From assembly GCA_029891345.1 (NCBI GenBank), contig CM056994.1, positions 143,676,457 through 143,740,456 of the forward strand: a stretch of 64,000 nt of DNA, given 5' to 3'. This DNA is from Dryococelus australis. Its lineage: Eukaryota; Arthropoda; Insecta; Phasmatodea; Phasmatidae. This document shows, piece after piece, positions 47,905 to 60,454 of this stretch. The notes under the pieces were generated by a model. It ran no database searches and had not been told where the DNA came from. It saw only the letters and a program-made list of their open reading frames with translations. A program made the position numbers and the translations under genes. Each line of letters starts with the position of its first letter. Positions within the stretch are counted from its first letter, which is position 1.

Positions 47905-49650
47905 CATTCATCCATCATACTCTAGTCATCGCTTGACCCCTCTTTACCACCCCTCATTCCAGCCTTTCTTAACAACCACATCGAATTGTACTGAATACCA
48001 AAACATATATATTTATAGTACCTTTCACCATGACATTAGCATGCCTCATTCATGCTATTAATAATACAGTCCATATCCACGACCATACCTCACACTTACT
48101 TGTCAATAATAACAGTCAACTATATTGACTATCATTTCAGACCCATCTAACTTTGCCAGTTACACATATAAACAAGCCATTCCAGCTGCCCAGCCAATCA
48201 AATATTCCATCCATGCTATCATAAGATCAATACTATTAATTTTACCGTATACGACACCCATACTGTCTTAATTCCTATGAAACCATTCCGCTTTTACTAA
48301 CCAACCATACCAGGTAACATTCTGCCTCTCCCATTTAATTAACTAAAAACAACAAACTGATCACCCAATTCACCCATTCTCATCACAACATTTAAGCTAT
48401 ACTTTTTTTTTTTTCATAATACCAAAATAACCGACCATGTGATCAGGTCATTCCAATAAACCATAGCAGAAACTAACTGTACAACCAAGTCATCCTTTTA
48501 TGTATTCCACCCCTTTGTCGGGACTTAGAAAATATTTTATATCTCTCAACATCTACTTAATCTAACAACCAGCACATTAAGTCATGTATGTAAGAACATA
48601 GAAAGTGTTTTCATATTGTATAGGCATGAAATATTTTTAACTTAGTCATGTCCATTCTACTCCGTGTTCGGACTTTTGAATGACATGTTAACCTAACCTA
48701 ACATATATACAAGGTACAGTATTTAGCACTGCAGGCACCACACTCAGAACTGGAGGCACTGCATTTAGCATTGAAGGCACCACACTCAGCACTGGAGGCA
48801 CCGCACTTAGCACTGGAGCTATGGAGCTGTGGAGCTATGGAGCTCTGGAAATATGGAGCTACGGAGTCATTTCGATTCATTTAGGTGTTATTTGGAATAA
48901 TTAAGGAGTCATTTATATTAATTAAGGAATCATTTAGGAGTCAAAGGGTCATAGGGTCGAATAATCAATACTGTAATATGCCGGTCTGGCAGTAGTCAGC
49001 ACTATTTGTTCAAGCAGAGCGAAGATACCACTAGGACAAAATATATTTTCCCATTAATAAGGACTTATTCACTGGCAGGGCAATGATGATTAGTTAGCAG
49101 CTGTCGTTGGCCATTTTAGAACGAGTACTATAGCCTTCCTACGACATGCACTCGCATAAATGATGATTTAAAGTGAGTTAATAAGTGTTTCAAGGGAAGC
49201 AGATACATATATTACTATGATATTATATAAACATTTTATTCACATGCATTTATTTAATAGATATATCACCACATTATTTTGCAGAATATCTACTCTACTA
49301 ACTAATACCAGACTAAATTTACTCGTACCTCAAATTAGAAGACAAATACACCACAGCCAACAGTTCGGAGTTCAGACATCTTGAACAAAACATTGCTATA
49401 TTCAAACTCAAAACGTCCCCTTCATTATATCCGAGCACCTGTTGACCTGGTAAATGTCAAGAACAAGTCTGTACCTGCACGTCACCATGCCCCATTCATT
49501 TTATTTGAGGACCAGCTGACGTTGTAAATGTCAAAGGCAAGTCTGTACCGGCACGGTAAGTGGAGTCTGTACGGGCTCCCTGGCCGTTTTCACACCTGCG
49601 CGGTGTCAGATAGCCTTAGTCAGCACATCGCATTTCTCCTCCCCCTTGGA
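47905..49650. repeat. PAL-D left arm
   Basis: Near-colinear partner of 62340-64000. It contains at 48720-48820 about five 21-bp units of the type TAGCACTGGAGGCACCGCACT, then ATGGAGCTG octamer-like repeats, and then GGAGTCATTT repeats (48850-48950). All three blocks recur mirrored at 62940-63200. The minus-strand Cys/Ser-rich open frame at 48698-48880 is an artefact of the 21-bp array. The inner limit is blurred around 49560-49700. Confidence 0.8.
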
Positions 49651-50259
49651 GTCTGGTAAATAAAGAAGATGAGTCTGCAGGCTTCACGATCAATTACAAG
49701 CCTGCAATTGAATTGAACACTGGTTCAGCATGAAGGAAGAATATGGTTATTTTTATGTACTCTAGGCATCATGTAGGACTGTGCATTTATTAAAACCAGA
49801 CCAATAGACGTAAACTATAATATATAACTTTTCACATGAATGGTGCATGTGTTTGTATGTATCTTCTCCATCGTCTACAAAGGACTGTTGCGTCTGATGC
49901 CCTTTTAAGAAAATAATATGACAGGATTTTTTAATAAAAAAAAAAGATCTGTATTAAGTAATTATTTATTTTACATTTAAGTTACATACAATCTTTCTTG
50001 ATAAAAAATTAAAATTCTTGTTTTGACACATATCCTTCATGTTGGAACTGCTCATCCTTCCTTCCAATTGGAACTGCTTATCCTTCCTTCGGGGTTTGGA
50101 ACACCTCATACATAATTTGGTTTGGAATTGGTATATTTTACGGCATCGTCCTCCAAATTTACCACCCGAACAGCTGCTAAAGAAACCGTGCGCGTGGTTC
50201 TCCGGCTGGGGATGGAACAATAAAGTAGGCTCTTACAGTACAACAGATTTTATGTATAT

Positions 50260-50297
<38 letters not shown>

Positions 50298-50965
50298 ATC
50301 TCCACAATGCTGCAAGAATGACCTGTATAGGCCGGTTACGACACCGAAAAATAAACCAACTCCGACAATAAACACAATGAACAGAAGAGACAACCAGAAT
50401 AAATATAACAGCCAAATGTATAAATAGAAAGAAAGAAGATAGATAATGAGGAAGATAAGAAGTGGATTGACAGGGTGGGTAAGAACAATACCACCTCTAG
50501 TGGTTACAATGTGTCAAAATGTCACAACTAAAACTATTTCACCCCCACAATCCTTGTAAGTTTATGGGCTGGAACCCCAGGAATTGGCTTTAAACCTTTG
50601 TCGGAGATCCAAACAAAAATCGTACTCCCAAATCCCCTTGCAGAAGTGTACAAGCGAAATTGCGGAAGTGAAATACTAATTGCAACAATTTATAGTGAAA
50701 TTTGTTGGTGGTGGCACAATCTCTCATGATGGCGTCTGTAGCTGTGTCAGGATCTCATTCATGCGCGCGTGCTGTCAGTAGTAGCTACAGCATTTTACAT
50801 ACATACATCACCATATGGTGATATTGGATATAAAAATAATTCTCTTCTTCTCTTCTTTTCTTCGCTTCCCTTCTTTTCTACCTTTCTCTTCTTTTCTTCT
50901 TCTCTTACTAATTTCTACCCAATATGACCATTTGATATTGTATAAAATTTAGTTTATTTTCGTTA
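49651..50965. other. PAL-D interior downstream of the polymerase
   Basis: Contains a TA microsatellite (50248-50297), a 25-bp duplicated GGAACTGCT-ATCCTTCCTTC block (50044-50092), and a CT-rich tract (50838-50910). A minus-strand 84-codon open frame at 50220-49966 encodes a Lys/Arg/Cys-rich product with a C-x2-C and no recognised family. No convincing gene. Confidence 0.45.
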
Positions 50966-53900
50966 TTATATCCATATGGCTGTCAGTATTCCATCTGGTA
51001 GTATTATTCTCTTGTCTTCCATCCAGGAAAGTGTTAATTTATTTGAGCATTCTATGTAAATATCGCGATGGTGCGACCTTATATTTTGAACATTAAGATG
51101 CATGACTTGCTGTTGTGTCAGCACTCTCTTGTAATCTTCAAAAGTAACTTTATTCTTCAGACTTCTCTTCTGCACACCCTTGGCTTTCTCCGTAATCTTG
51201 CCTCCACATATATAGCTGTATATTTTAGCACGCAGCCCTACAAATAAGCATATTTTCTCCCCACTACACTCATCTTTAAATTTACCAGCAATCTTATTGT
51301 TGGTCTGAGAATAGAAGACATGAGCTGGGGGGTACACACTGGTGTCGAACTCTGGCATGAAGTTGGGGTCTGCAGTCATATGATGAGAGAAATGATTGGA
51401 CTTTATCTCATATATGTAGCTGCCGGTGTCCAATTAAGCCAGTTGAAGGTCATCTTCATATTTACTCTTCATTACTTCATAATGGAATCTATACATCAGG
51501 GCCTTGTAGAGACGTATTACGTATTGCATATATTGGTTTTCAAATACTATCGTTTCCTTTTCTATCTTCACCAGGGATAAATTTTCTGTATATATTGTGC
51601 GACACTTGAAATGTGGTTTTCCTATTAATTAATTGGCTCTTTGTTCTCTGCATACCAGTTATATGTTCTGATGCTTTCTTTTATTTTCCATTAATTTACC
51701 GAACGTAGCATTGTTCATTAATTTATAGAAATATTTTTTCAAAACTGTTGTTTGCTGCCTGTCGTTTTCCAGTATTCAAATCAATATATGGTTTGAGCCA
51801 TACCTCTTGTTCAAATTGAAGTACTCTATGTATTTTAGTAATTTTCAACCAATATTTCAGTGCCTGATTCAAATTTCTATAGTGTATAATATAATTTTTC
51901 TTACCTTCCAGAGTAGTCATAAGTTTTGGGTGCTTCGAGCATGGGGACACTCGTTCGAAGACTGAGATGGCAAGTCCTTGTGTGCTCATGCAGAACTGCG
52001 GGGTACTCACATCCACCTCCAGTATGTAGCTTGTGATGCTGTGGTCGGGCACACCCTTAACTCCATCTATCCACGAAAATCACGTACGGACAGAGTTAAG
52101 ACATTGTCCACCCGTACAGATTATTTGCGTCCATATACTGGAAGTATGTCGATTTCTTGGGGGCATCGTAATTGGTTGGGATGTACTTGTTTAAAACACA
52201 ATGACGCTTGATACATTGTGCCACAGCTCCCATTGTTGCCTTCTCAATGAATAAATACATATCATAATCGACAAGTAACTCTGAATTAATTTTTTTATGT
52301 TTGAGCATAGCATCAAAGAAGATAGCGGACACAGTCAAGACCATAGATATTGAGACATAGGCTCCTAAAATTCTCAAACACATTTGATAACAATAATGCA
52401 TCAGTTTTCAATTATACATCAGTATAATTGCCCAGAGTCCTGCAGTTGAATTTTTGCCATACATTTTGCGCATGAACATAATCCTCGTCTGTTATGTCGG
52501 TGTCGGTCAGCTGGTAATGGAATTCTTCTTTCGATGGTAGCTGCATCTCTTCCAGTCTCTCGATACTGTCTACATAATAGTAGGGAAACACACCCTTTCT
52601 CGTTACGAGCTCCATTTTGTTTGGGCTGAAGAATTTTGCTATGTTTTTAATTGGTCTGATGGCAGGTTTTAGATGAGAGTGGCGAGTCTTGTAGATATGA
52701 AGTGGAAGGTGTCGCCACTTTTTATTGAAAACTTATCCCCCAGCGATTTTTAAAATGTTATTGATTTTTTTCTCTCTGTGCGGGATTATGAATATTTTCT
52801 TGTAATCATAGTCTAGCTGCTTGATTATGAAGTTTTCGTCATATGCCAAATTGTGAAACAATACAGACATTCTTTTTCGACGACTGCGGAGCAAATTATA
52901 GTAGTTACGTGCTGGTTCAATGTATCGTCCTGTGAAGTGACAGTGGTATATTACTCTGGGGTTGCCATCTGTGAATGTTGTGGAGCAGTAGCAGCACTTG
53001 TCGGAAGTCAAATTATATACCAGTTGCATGTTCGTTAGCGGTTCCATCGGCTCAGTTACTTTATATATATACTTCACCTTACATTCAATGTCAACTATCG
53101 TCTCGATAAATACTTTCTCCGAAACTTCCCCAGTGCATACTACCAGTCGATCGGAAAGACTTGTTGTTTTTGAAGCAGGAATAATACTATCGTCCACGTG
53201 TACATAAATGCAAAAATTGTGAACCTCCTCTTTCTGGTGTGTATATGTATTCGAGCGGCTGGGGTATGGCTGGCTTGTGTGTACTGTCTTGAGCATTGCC
53301 TGTAAGTCGGCATATATCGCAATGGGCATCGTGTCTCCATTCTGATAATTCTTGAACTTACGTGTTGGTCTGCTTCCCTTCTCGTCGTGGCTCGGAAACT
53401 CAGTGGAGCGCGAGGACTGCAAAACTTCTTGTGTTCTTAAAGGGTTTGATCACCCTCAAGACCCGTAATTCTTGGAAGATTGTGGTAAAACGTAAATCAC
53501 CTCTTAAATATATGTATCTTGTGGCCGTGGGATGTCACCTGCGATCGCATCAGTCTTAAAAAATTCTTTATATAGGTGTACTGCGAATTTCCATCTTACT
53601 TGGACATTATCAGCAATAAGTCAATATGAGTTTTTTTCCTTCTTTTATCACTCGTACGGGCAAGACCTTCTCTGCATCGGTGAGCGAGCATATGTTGACT
53701 GATACGGTTGGGTTGTTCTTCTCGATGAATTTAATTTGGTGGAGAGGTGTGGGGCACTCGAAACCTGTAAAATCGTACTTGGTTTCCAGGGCTTCGTAGC
53801 GGTGGTTGACTCGCTCGGGCTTCCAGCCTTCAACATAACATGCCAAAATCGACCACTTGAATCAAACATGGTACCTGGTGTTTTGTGGGTTGACGGTGGC

Positions 53901-54900
53901 TCCGTTTCTCTTGATTGCTGCATGCAGTTCTATGTGAGATGATGCTTGGAGGGGATCCAGTTTGTTGATTCGAAGTTGCTGACGTTTCACAGAGGTGAAG
54001 GCCTAGCAAGATCCCTTACCCTGGTACTCATCTTCATCATCACAAATCTTTCCAATGCTGGTGGTCACTACATTCCCTATGTCGCTGACACTGTGTACTG
54101 GTACATTTTTGGTCTTGAATTCCCTGTTGTCGGTCTCGTTCTTATAAGGCTCAAGCTTCCCATAGTCGCATTCCAAAAATAAATTGAATTTACTGGCACC
54201 CTTGTCGTCGATTATTTGCCTTACTTGCCCGATGATCATGTCTTTCATGTTCAGTAGGTAGCTGCAGATGTCCATTGCATGGCTCGAGGTATTTTCTGCA
54301 AAGGGGGTCTTCATTACGCCTCTGAAGGCAGTCTCCGCCTCCACGAACCCGAACTCATTTGTGCGCCAGTTCCCACGACGATTCTTGGACGAGGTGCTGG
54401 TGTAGGTGCTGGCTCCCACTGGGTGGAAACGTCATGCTTGGCCTTCTTCGCAGGAGGTGGGGCTGGGCCGGTACACATCTTAAGTGGGTCTTTATTGTGT
54501 CTGCCCTCGTGAAATATTTGACGCTATCTTCACATGCGTATGTCTACTTTTCCGGGTTGAATCTACAGCTTGCCTCATGCCTTCGGGCATTTGGTGTGTT
54601 GGCAAATTTAGGATTACAAAATCTGGAGTTGTCAGCTGCTTTCTGCCGCTCGTCTCCATTACAGCTTCTCAGGTGACGTTCCATACTATCTTTCCACCCA
54701 ATCTTCATCCCACATTTGCCGCAGACTTCTTCTTCCCTGAGTGGGCTGTTAATACCGATCCTCTCATGCCTCAATCCAGACTTCCGGATGGCGAAGTATT
54801 TCGAACAAAACTCACAAAATAGCCCCTTACCCCAGAGACAGTAAAAGGCGAAGGAATTTGGAAGCCCCCCGAAGTTCTCACATCGACAAGGCCGCTCTCC
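50966..54900 (-). pseudogene. polB: Protein-primed family-B DNA polymerase relic with N-terminal C2H2 fingers
   Basis: In order on the minus strand there are three C2H2-type fingers (FCEFCSKYFAIRKSGLRHE at about 54810-54755; VCGKCGMKIGWKDSMERHL; a third ending HEASC, to 54544). An N-terminal domain at 54419-54003 and an FKWSILACYVEGWKP segment at about 53850 follow. The exonuclease region is 53330-52733 (YADLQ in place of D-x-E, CHFTGRYIEPARN, LFHNLAYDENF), and a FPYYYVDSIERL block is at 52590. Polymerase motif A is YMDANNLYGW at 52125, and the KLMTTLEGKKNYIIHYR block is at about 51900. Motif B NNATFGKLMEN is at about 51700, and motif C is MDTGSYIYE at 51433 (normally D-T-D-S). The C-terminus ends LLPDGI-type at 50966. 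Many frameshifts break it. Family members act in Polintons and related viruses and elements. Confidence 0.85.
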
Positions 54901-56155
54901 ATGCTGAAGACCTCAGCAAAAAAAAAATCCTGCAACATATGGAAATGAATAATATCAATGATCTGTACATAGCATTAATGTAAGCTGGAAAACAATTATA
55001 ATTTTTGCACAAATTTATACACTGCATAGAAAAACATGTGTAACTATTCAAGTAAAATTTTATACTGAACTGCGCAGGAAAACTTCTAATAATTTTTTTA
55101 TACCCCATTTAACTATACTATAGGCAAGTTTTTGTGATAGAGATTAAAAGTTTTTTTTTTTTAATTTTAGACACAACAAATTGGAAAAAATTATATCAAC
55201 AAGTATAGTTACTTTTTTAACAAAAAGATACCCCATATGATCACGAATAAAGTCAATGATCTGGACACAGCATTAATTCAAGCTGGAAAAAAAATGTTTT
55301 AATTAATAAGCAAATACATCTGACAAGAAAGCCTATTTACAATGTAATTTTTACTGGGAAATTGTTTGTAATTTTACAAATGCTTGTAACATTACCGAGA
55401 TGCGTATTGTAGAACTACTTGTTTGTATACACTAAGGGTCCGTATTATCCCTGAAGAAATGTTTATACTATACTCTCCTATATCCATGAGCTTGAGCGAA
55501 ATAGTGGACACTCAGAAATGTAAAATGGTATATAGTTGTTTTGTGCAAAAACTAAAGACAATGTAAAATGTGGTTGCGTGCAAAAGAAATGTATTGCAAG
55601 TTTCAGAACACTTTTAACAACTCGAATAATAAAAAATATATATAAATTATGTGACTGTTACTGAATTACACATATCTCTTAAAATAAAATAAACATTTAT
55701 TATAATTAATATATTTGTAGGTACTTAGAGACATATTTAAAATAAAAATTAGTCGTTAGTCTAGTTTGTCTTATCGTTAAGGGCTAGCAATAAAAGCAAT
55801 GTAGGTTATAATCCCCATGCTGACAAGGTGTATTTATTTGGTTTTCGCATATTATATTTTGAAATAGTTGGCATAGTTATTAGACAAATTTTATGTAAAC
55901 TTATCAATGATGTAAGTCGTAATAAAAGGAAATCCTGTGTGAAACATTAACTAATTTTTTTAAAGTGTAACTACTCTGCATCGAAGTATAGGTATACACT
56001 GCGTAGCAAAAATATCTTTCATTTTTTTTTCAGCAATGGGACATGTGTTAAAAACAGAATAATGTAGTTATTTCACTGACCCTTTCTTAAAGCAACACTA
56101 AATTTTGGCGAGTGTAGTTAAAATCCTCACAAACAGTTAAGCATCTAGACAGCAG
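54901..56155. other. No gene seen
   Basis: AT-rich PAL-D interior upstream of the polymerase. A GATC-TG-ACA-AGCATTAAT-block is repeated at 54955-54990 and 55255-55290 (AATGATCTG...CATTAAT...AGCTGGAAAA), indicating a duplicated segment of about 300 bp. A weak tRNA-like stretch (GTTAAGGGCTAGCAATAAAA then AGGTTATAATCCCC) is at 55775-55820. Confidence 0.4.
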
Positions 56156-57003
56156 AGTTACTTACCAGAAGAAGAAAAGCAATACTGCGGTCACTCTCTC
56201 CTAACAACGATATGCTGCGTTGCTAAGCACTCCCATGAAACTGGCGATTTGATTGAAGGGGACTCTCTGACTCCCGATCACGGAAGTCACTTCACCAGGA
56301 CAAAAGTTCACCACATAATTTAAAAAAATTATATTAAAAAAATCATACACAAAATATATTAATCTCGTAGTGGCAAATACTCACTGCTTGTATTAGCGTG
56401 ATGACCTACAAAGGATCAATGAGCGTTAAAAAAAATAAATCAAAAATATGTTCATAACTTTTAAAATTGGTACTTGTACTTACTTTCAAAAGAATTTACG
56501 ACATGTGACAACTGACAGTCGGTGGTGATTTGCTCCGATGTCGGCTTGCAGACCAAGCACGAACCTTAGGCTAGGGGCTGACGTACTGGCTGACAAGCAC
56601 TACATAAAATAAAATAAATGTCATTAAAAACTTTGCGTTGTAACATGTATGCACATTAAATTTATTTAAAAAAATTGGTTGCATAAAAACTTAAAAATTA
56701 TTTAGCACTCCAGCATGCAATAATTCCCTTACTTTTAACGTTTAAGTGATCATATTAAAAATCGATTGCATAAAAACTTTTTACGTAAAAAAATTAAGAG
56801 CTCTCTGGCAAACAGTCAGTAATCTACTTTTCAAAATTAAGAGCTCATTCATTAACGAGACTAATTTTACGAGTTATAAAAAGTTTACTTGAAAAACATA
56901 ACATACCTTACCGAGCAAATACTTGAAGCTAAACAAGATATGCAGATGGCAAGCGCTGATATCAGTGTGAGAGATTTGGTGATGTTTCGGCCTTTATATA
57001 GCC
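56156..57003 (-). promoter_or_regulatory. Candidate minus-strand promoter with TATA box and splice donors
   Basis: On the minus strand TATATAAAGG (57000-56991) is followed about 30 bp on by an A/T-start region, then CTCGGTAAGGTATG (donor-like, about 56911). Further downstream is CTTCTGGTAAGT (perfect donor consensus, 56169-56161), which ends a segment open for about 35 codons. Direction and position fit a leader for the polymerase, 1.3-2.1 kb downstream. This is inference from consensus sites only. Confidence 0.3.
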
Positions 57004-57559
57004 TAGAAAATTGTGGGAGATGCAGAGTCATTTAAAGACAAAATTACCTCTAGTTACCATAGCATTTTTCATTGGCCAACTTCCACTCCCTACCAGCTTT
57101 CACATATGCATTTTCTCAGCAACTATGTGCCATATAGGTAATGACTATTGATCCACCATTTTCATTGGTTAACTTACCCTCCCTCCCAGCGCAGCTCTTC
57201 CCCTCCCTCCCGACCTCGTACTCTCACGAACTAGGCGCCTTTCCCTCGCCCCTCTACTCATAAAATTTTGTAGGAAGAAATACCAAGTAAATTTGTGACA
57301 ACTAAAACTGGTTGACCGCATACTAAGTAAATAGTATACGTGTGTTTTTCAATGTTAAATTCTACTTGTTTTATACAAAACATTAGAGGAATAGGAGGAG
57401 GAGGAGGGAAATCGGTGCGATTATCTACTAACATAAAAAAAAGGAGTTTACAATTATTATCCAAGTATGTTCTTTTTTCTGAAATAACTTATTGATGATC
57501 TCAGAATTACTACTACAGGTGCATTACCCTATCAAGATATAGAGACACAAACGTAATAA

Positions 57560-57860
57560 TACTTATTCACTTACACACTGTGACCACTGACAGCAAAATG
57601 TATTCATCTACAAGGTGAATCATAGGGACTATACACCCCTGTGGTGTGTTGTCATGGTAATTTAATTATATGTTTTCAGACATTCGAAAAAACAAAGAGA
57701 CACTTACCATAGCTGCACACACATAAACATATAAAAATTCTTGTTCACTTACACACTGTGACCGCTGACAGCAAAATTTATTCACCTGGAAAGAGAACTG
57801 TAGGGACAATACACCCTCTGGGTGTGCTGTGGTTGTAATTTTTTTTTTTTTTTTTTCAGA
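57560..57860. repeat. Tandem duplication of about 178 bp
   Basis: TTCACTTACACACTGTGACC, CTGACAGCAAAAT, TAGGGAC-ATACACC and GGTGTG-TGT blocks occur at 57565-57660 and again at 57743-57838, the second copy followed by a T run. Confidence 0.85.
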
Positions 57861-57864
57861 AAAA

Positions 57865-60080
57865 AAAAAGGAAAAGTGAATAGGTGTTTGTTAGGTTACT
57901 GCTTGTGGGTGGCTTGGCCAGCCTTTGTTAGTGTGTCGAGTCCAGTGTTTGTTGGTGTAGAAGAAAAATACTACTTATTTTCATATGATTACATCTGTCA
58001 TTTTTAAAGATTTATGGCCAAAATACAGGCTGTTTAACTGCATGTTAGATCTTAAATCAACTTCAATTACAAACGCATGTCACTGCAATGGTGGCATGCT
58101 CCTAGTGAGTACCCTGAGGGAACATGTATCACTTTCGATTGTCACAGGGGTGCGGGTTAATCAGTGGGGGTGTATATATGTCTGGATGTGCAAAATACCT
58201 ACCTTAAAAAATATATGATGTAATATAATTATTTTGAATATAAGTATTTTTAATATAAATATTTTTTATATCACGGCCAATATAGACTTATTACTTATGA
58301 ATTAAAACATAATTTCGTCACTGAATTTTTTTTGTGGTGGATATAATTTCTTTGTGTCTTTCACCAAACACCAATACATGCATATTTATTCCAGTAGTAC
58401 AACTAACTAATGATATATAACCGCATTTAAACCCAAATGGCTAACTTAATATTATTCCGAGATAACAGCACGGGAGTGCTAGGCAGAAATATGGAAAATT
58501 ATCTATAAGGACATCAAGTCCACTGCATGTTTTATATCATCATTCTAAGGAACAAAACTGCCAGTAGGCATTCTGTTTGAACCTCAACTTTTCAGCTCTA
58601 AATTATAATTTATTCAAGTCAGACACTTTCAGTGCTCTCTTACGAGTGCACCATACAGGCAGTACTGTAGGTCCATGTAAAGGGGTTCACTTAAACATGG
58701 CAACCAGGACGATGTAGCTTTACTATTACAGACACACTATAAAACAGGCGGGGGCTCGTGATTCCGTAATTTTTGGAATCAAGATGTATTGATGTGCTGA
58801 AATACTTAAATGTGATAACGTAATATTTTATAGTATTATTTATACAAAACTCCATGTCTCATTTTTCTAATGTTTAACTTTTTTCTTGATTCAGCATGAG
58901 TGAGTTACAAAGTTTGTTCGGAAGTTATGTAATACCAGATTTTTTATTTTTTTTTGTTTTTCATTAATACTACTCGGCAAGAAAAAATTAAGTCTGCTAG
59001 GTACGCATAATTTAAACACATTACTTGGGTGTACTTGACACATATGGTACACTAAGTGTACATCCGACCAAGTTTACGCTGCGTACGAAATAATCTAGTA
59101 TTCCAATTTCTGTAAAAAAAATATTTTTGGTAAACTTCCAAAACTGCAATGAAAGTTTATAATCTATACATTGTATGGATATAATATCATGCATCAAGCT
59201 GAGTAAATTTTAGCATTGCTTTCTATACAAAGTTCGGAACTTCCCTACCCATTTATCTGTTTCCTGCTTGGGATCTCCTTGCATACAGATTGTGTATTAG
59301 TCCACCTGATGTTTGCAACGGGTCTCGTATGTTGGTCAATTGTTAGTTGGTGAGGTTTTTTTTTTATTGATGATCCGCCTTTGCATTCCAACACTGCTCC
59401 ATTCTAACCTCACTTCACCCTCATCGACTCTCAAGCCTTCGTTGTAATGAACCATCGAACACCTACTTAACATATTTTCTAATTATTATTGGTTTGGCTT
59501 ATATGCAAATCATTACAGACTGAGTATGATTACATTCTGGAGACCTCTCTTATTATTTGAAAATAAATTGTGTAAGTTTAAAAAAATGCATACATTTTTC
59601 ATTGTGCAGGGAAGTTTCGGACGCATGGTATTGTACGCTGGTTTTATTACTTAACACGTAAAATCTTACTCGTCCGCGAATATTACTTCCAGGATATTCC
59701 TCCGCCTCATGGAAACAAAGCTTAGAATACAAAACAAAGTTTTATCCAGCTCAGAGCAGCATCTGGAGCTGCCATGACATAATTCCTGAATATAGTCATG
59801 AATTCACCTCCTGCTGGTACGAACGCTACGCCTGTCTCGCACACTGATACTGCAATAATCACCGGGCGGGCTCAGCGTTATCTGAGCATGCTCGTACACT
59901 ACGCCTTATCGTCCCACATACAGCGTGCATAGCCTCGCCTGCCCTCGCAGGCTGGCATTGACGTAACTGCTGTGATCTCATAGCTGAACAATTTTTCGCA
60001 TGCCAGACTTCTGCTGCATGCATCACCACTACGCCTGGGTTCTCACGGCTTGACGACGGCCGACATGGAATTGTTAATCC
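57865..60080. other. No gene seen
   Basis: Mostly AT-rich. The last 230 bp (59850-60075) are GC-richer and open on the minus strand, running into the SINE. They contain inverted CCTCGC/GCGAGG pairs and no recognised motif. Confidence 0.45.
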
Positions 60081-60087
60081 CTCGTGC

Positions 60088-60310
60088 TTGTAACCGAGTG
60101 AGGTGGCGCAGTGGTAACTTACTGTACTCGCATTCAGGAGGACTAGTGTTCGATTTCCAGTCCAGCCATCCTGGTTTCGGTTGTCCATGGTTTCCCGAAA
60201 TCACTCCAGGCGAATGCTGGGATGGTTCGTAACTACAGGCTGTTCCTTCATATCTGTGCAACTTGCACCGTCTCTAATGACCTCGCTGTCGACGAGACGT
60301 CAAGTCCACT
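60088..60310 (+). mobile_element. tRNA-derived SINE
   Basis: The head has GTGGCGCAGTGGTAAC (A box) and GTGTTCGATTTCCAGTCC (B box) about 45 bp apart. The body has TCACTCCAGGCGAATGCTGG and TGACCTCGCTGTCGAC, motifs I recognise from orthopteroid insect SINEs. Open frames on both strands here are spurious. Related bodies sit in both arms of PAL-C. Confidence 0.8.
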
Positions 60311-60454
60311 TACCTACCTCGTGCCTGTACACACATATTGCACAAAGAATTAACAAGATTTAGAGACCCCAGTTCTAATACCGGCCTGAACTTGGGATTA
60401 ATTTTAACGAACATTTGTATGTGATTATCTGTCTGTTTACCTGCTTAAACATAC

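Noticed and set aside
48698-48880. Cys/Ser/Ala-repeat peptide, possible small secreted protein
   Set aside because: It is the 21-bp tandem array of the PAL-D arm read in frame, and the mirrored arm shows it as repeat DNA.
59859-60261. Minus-strand protein genes across the SINE
   Set aside because: The open frames run through a SINE head and body on the opposite strand; they are chance frames in GC-richer DNA.
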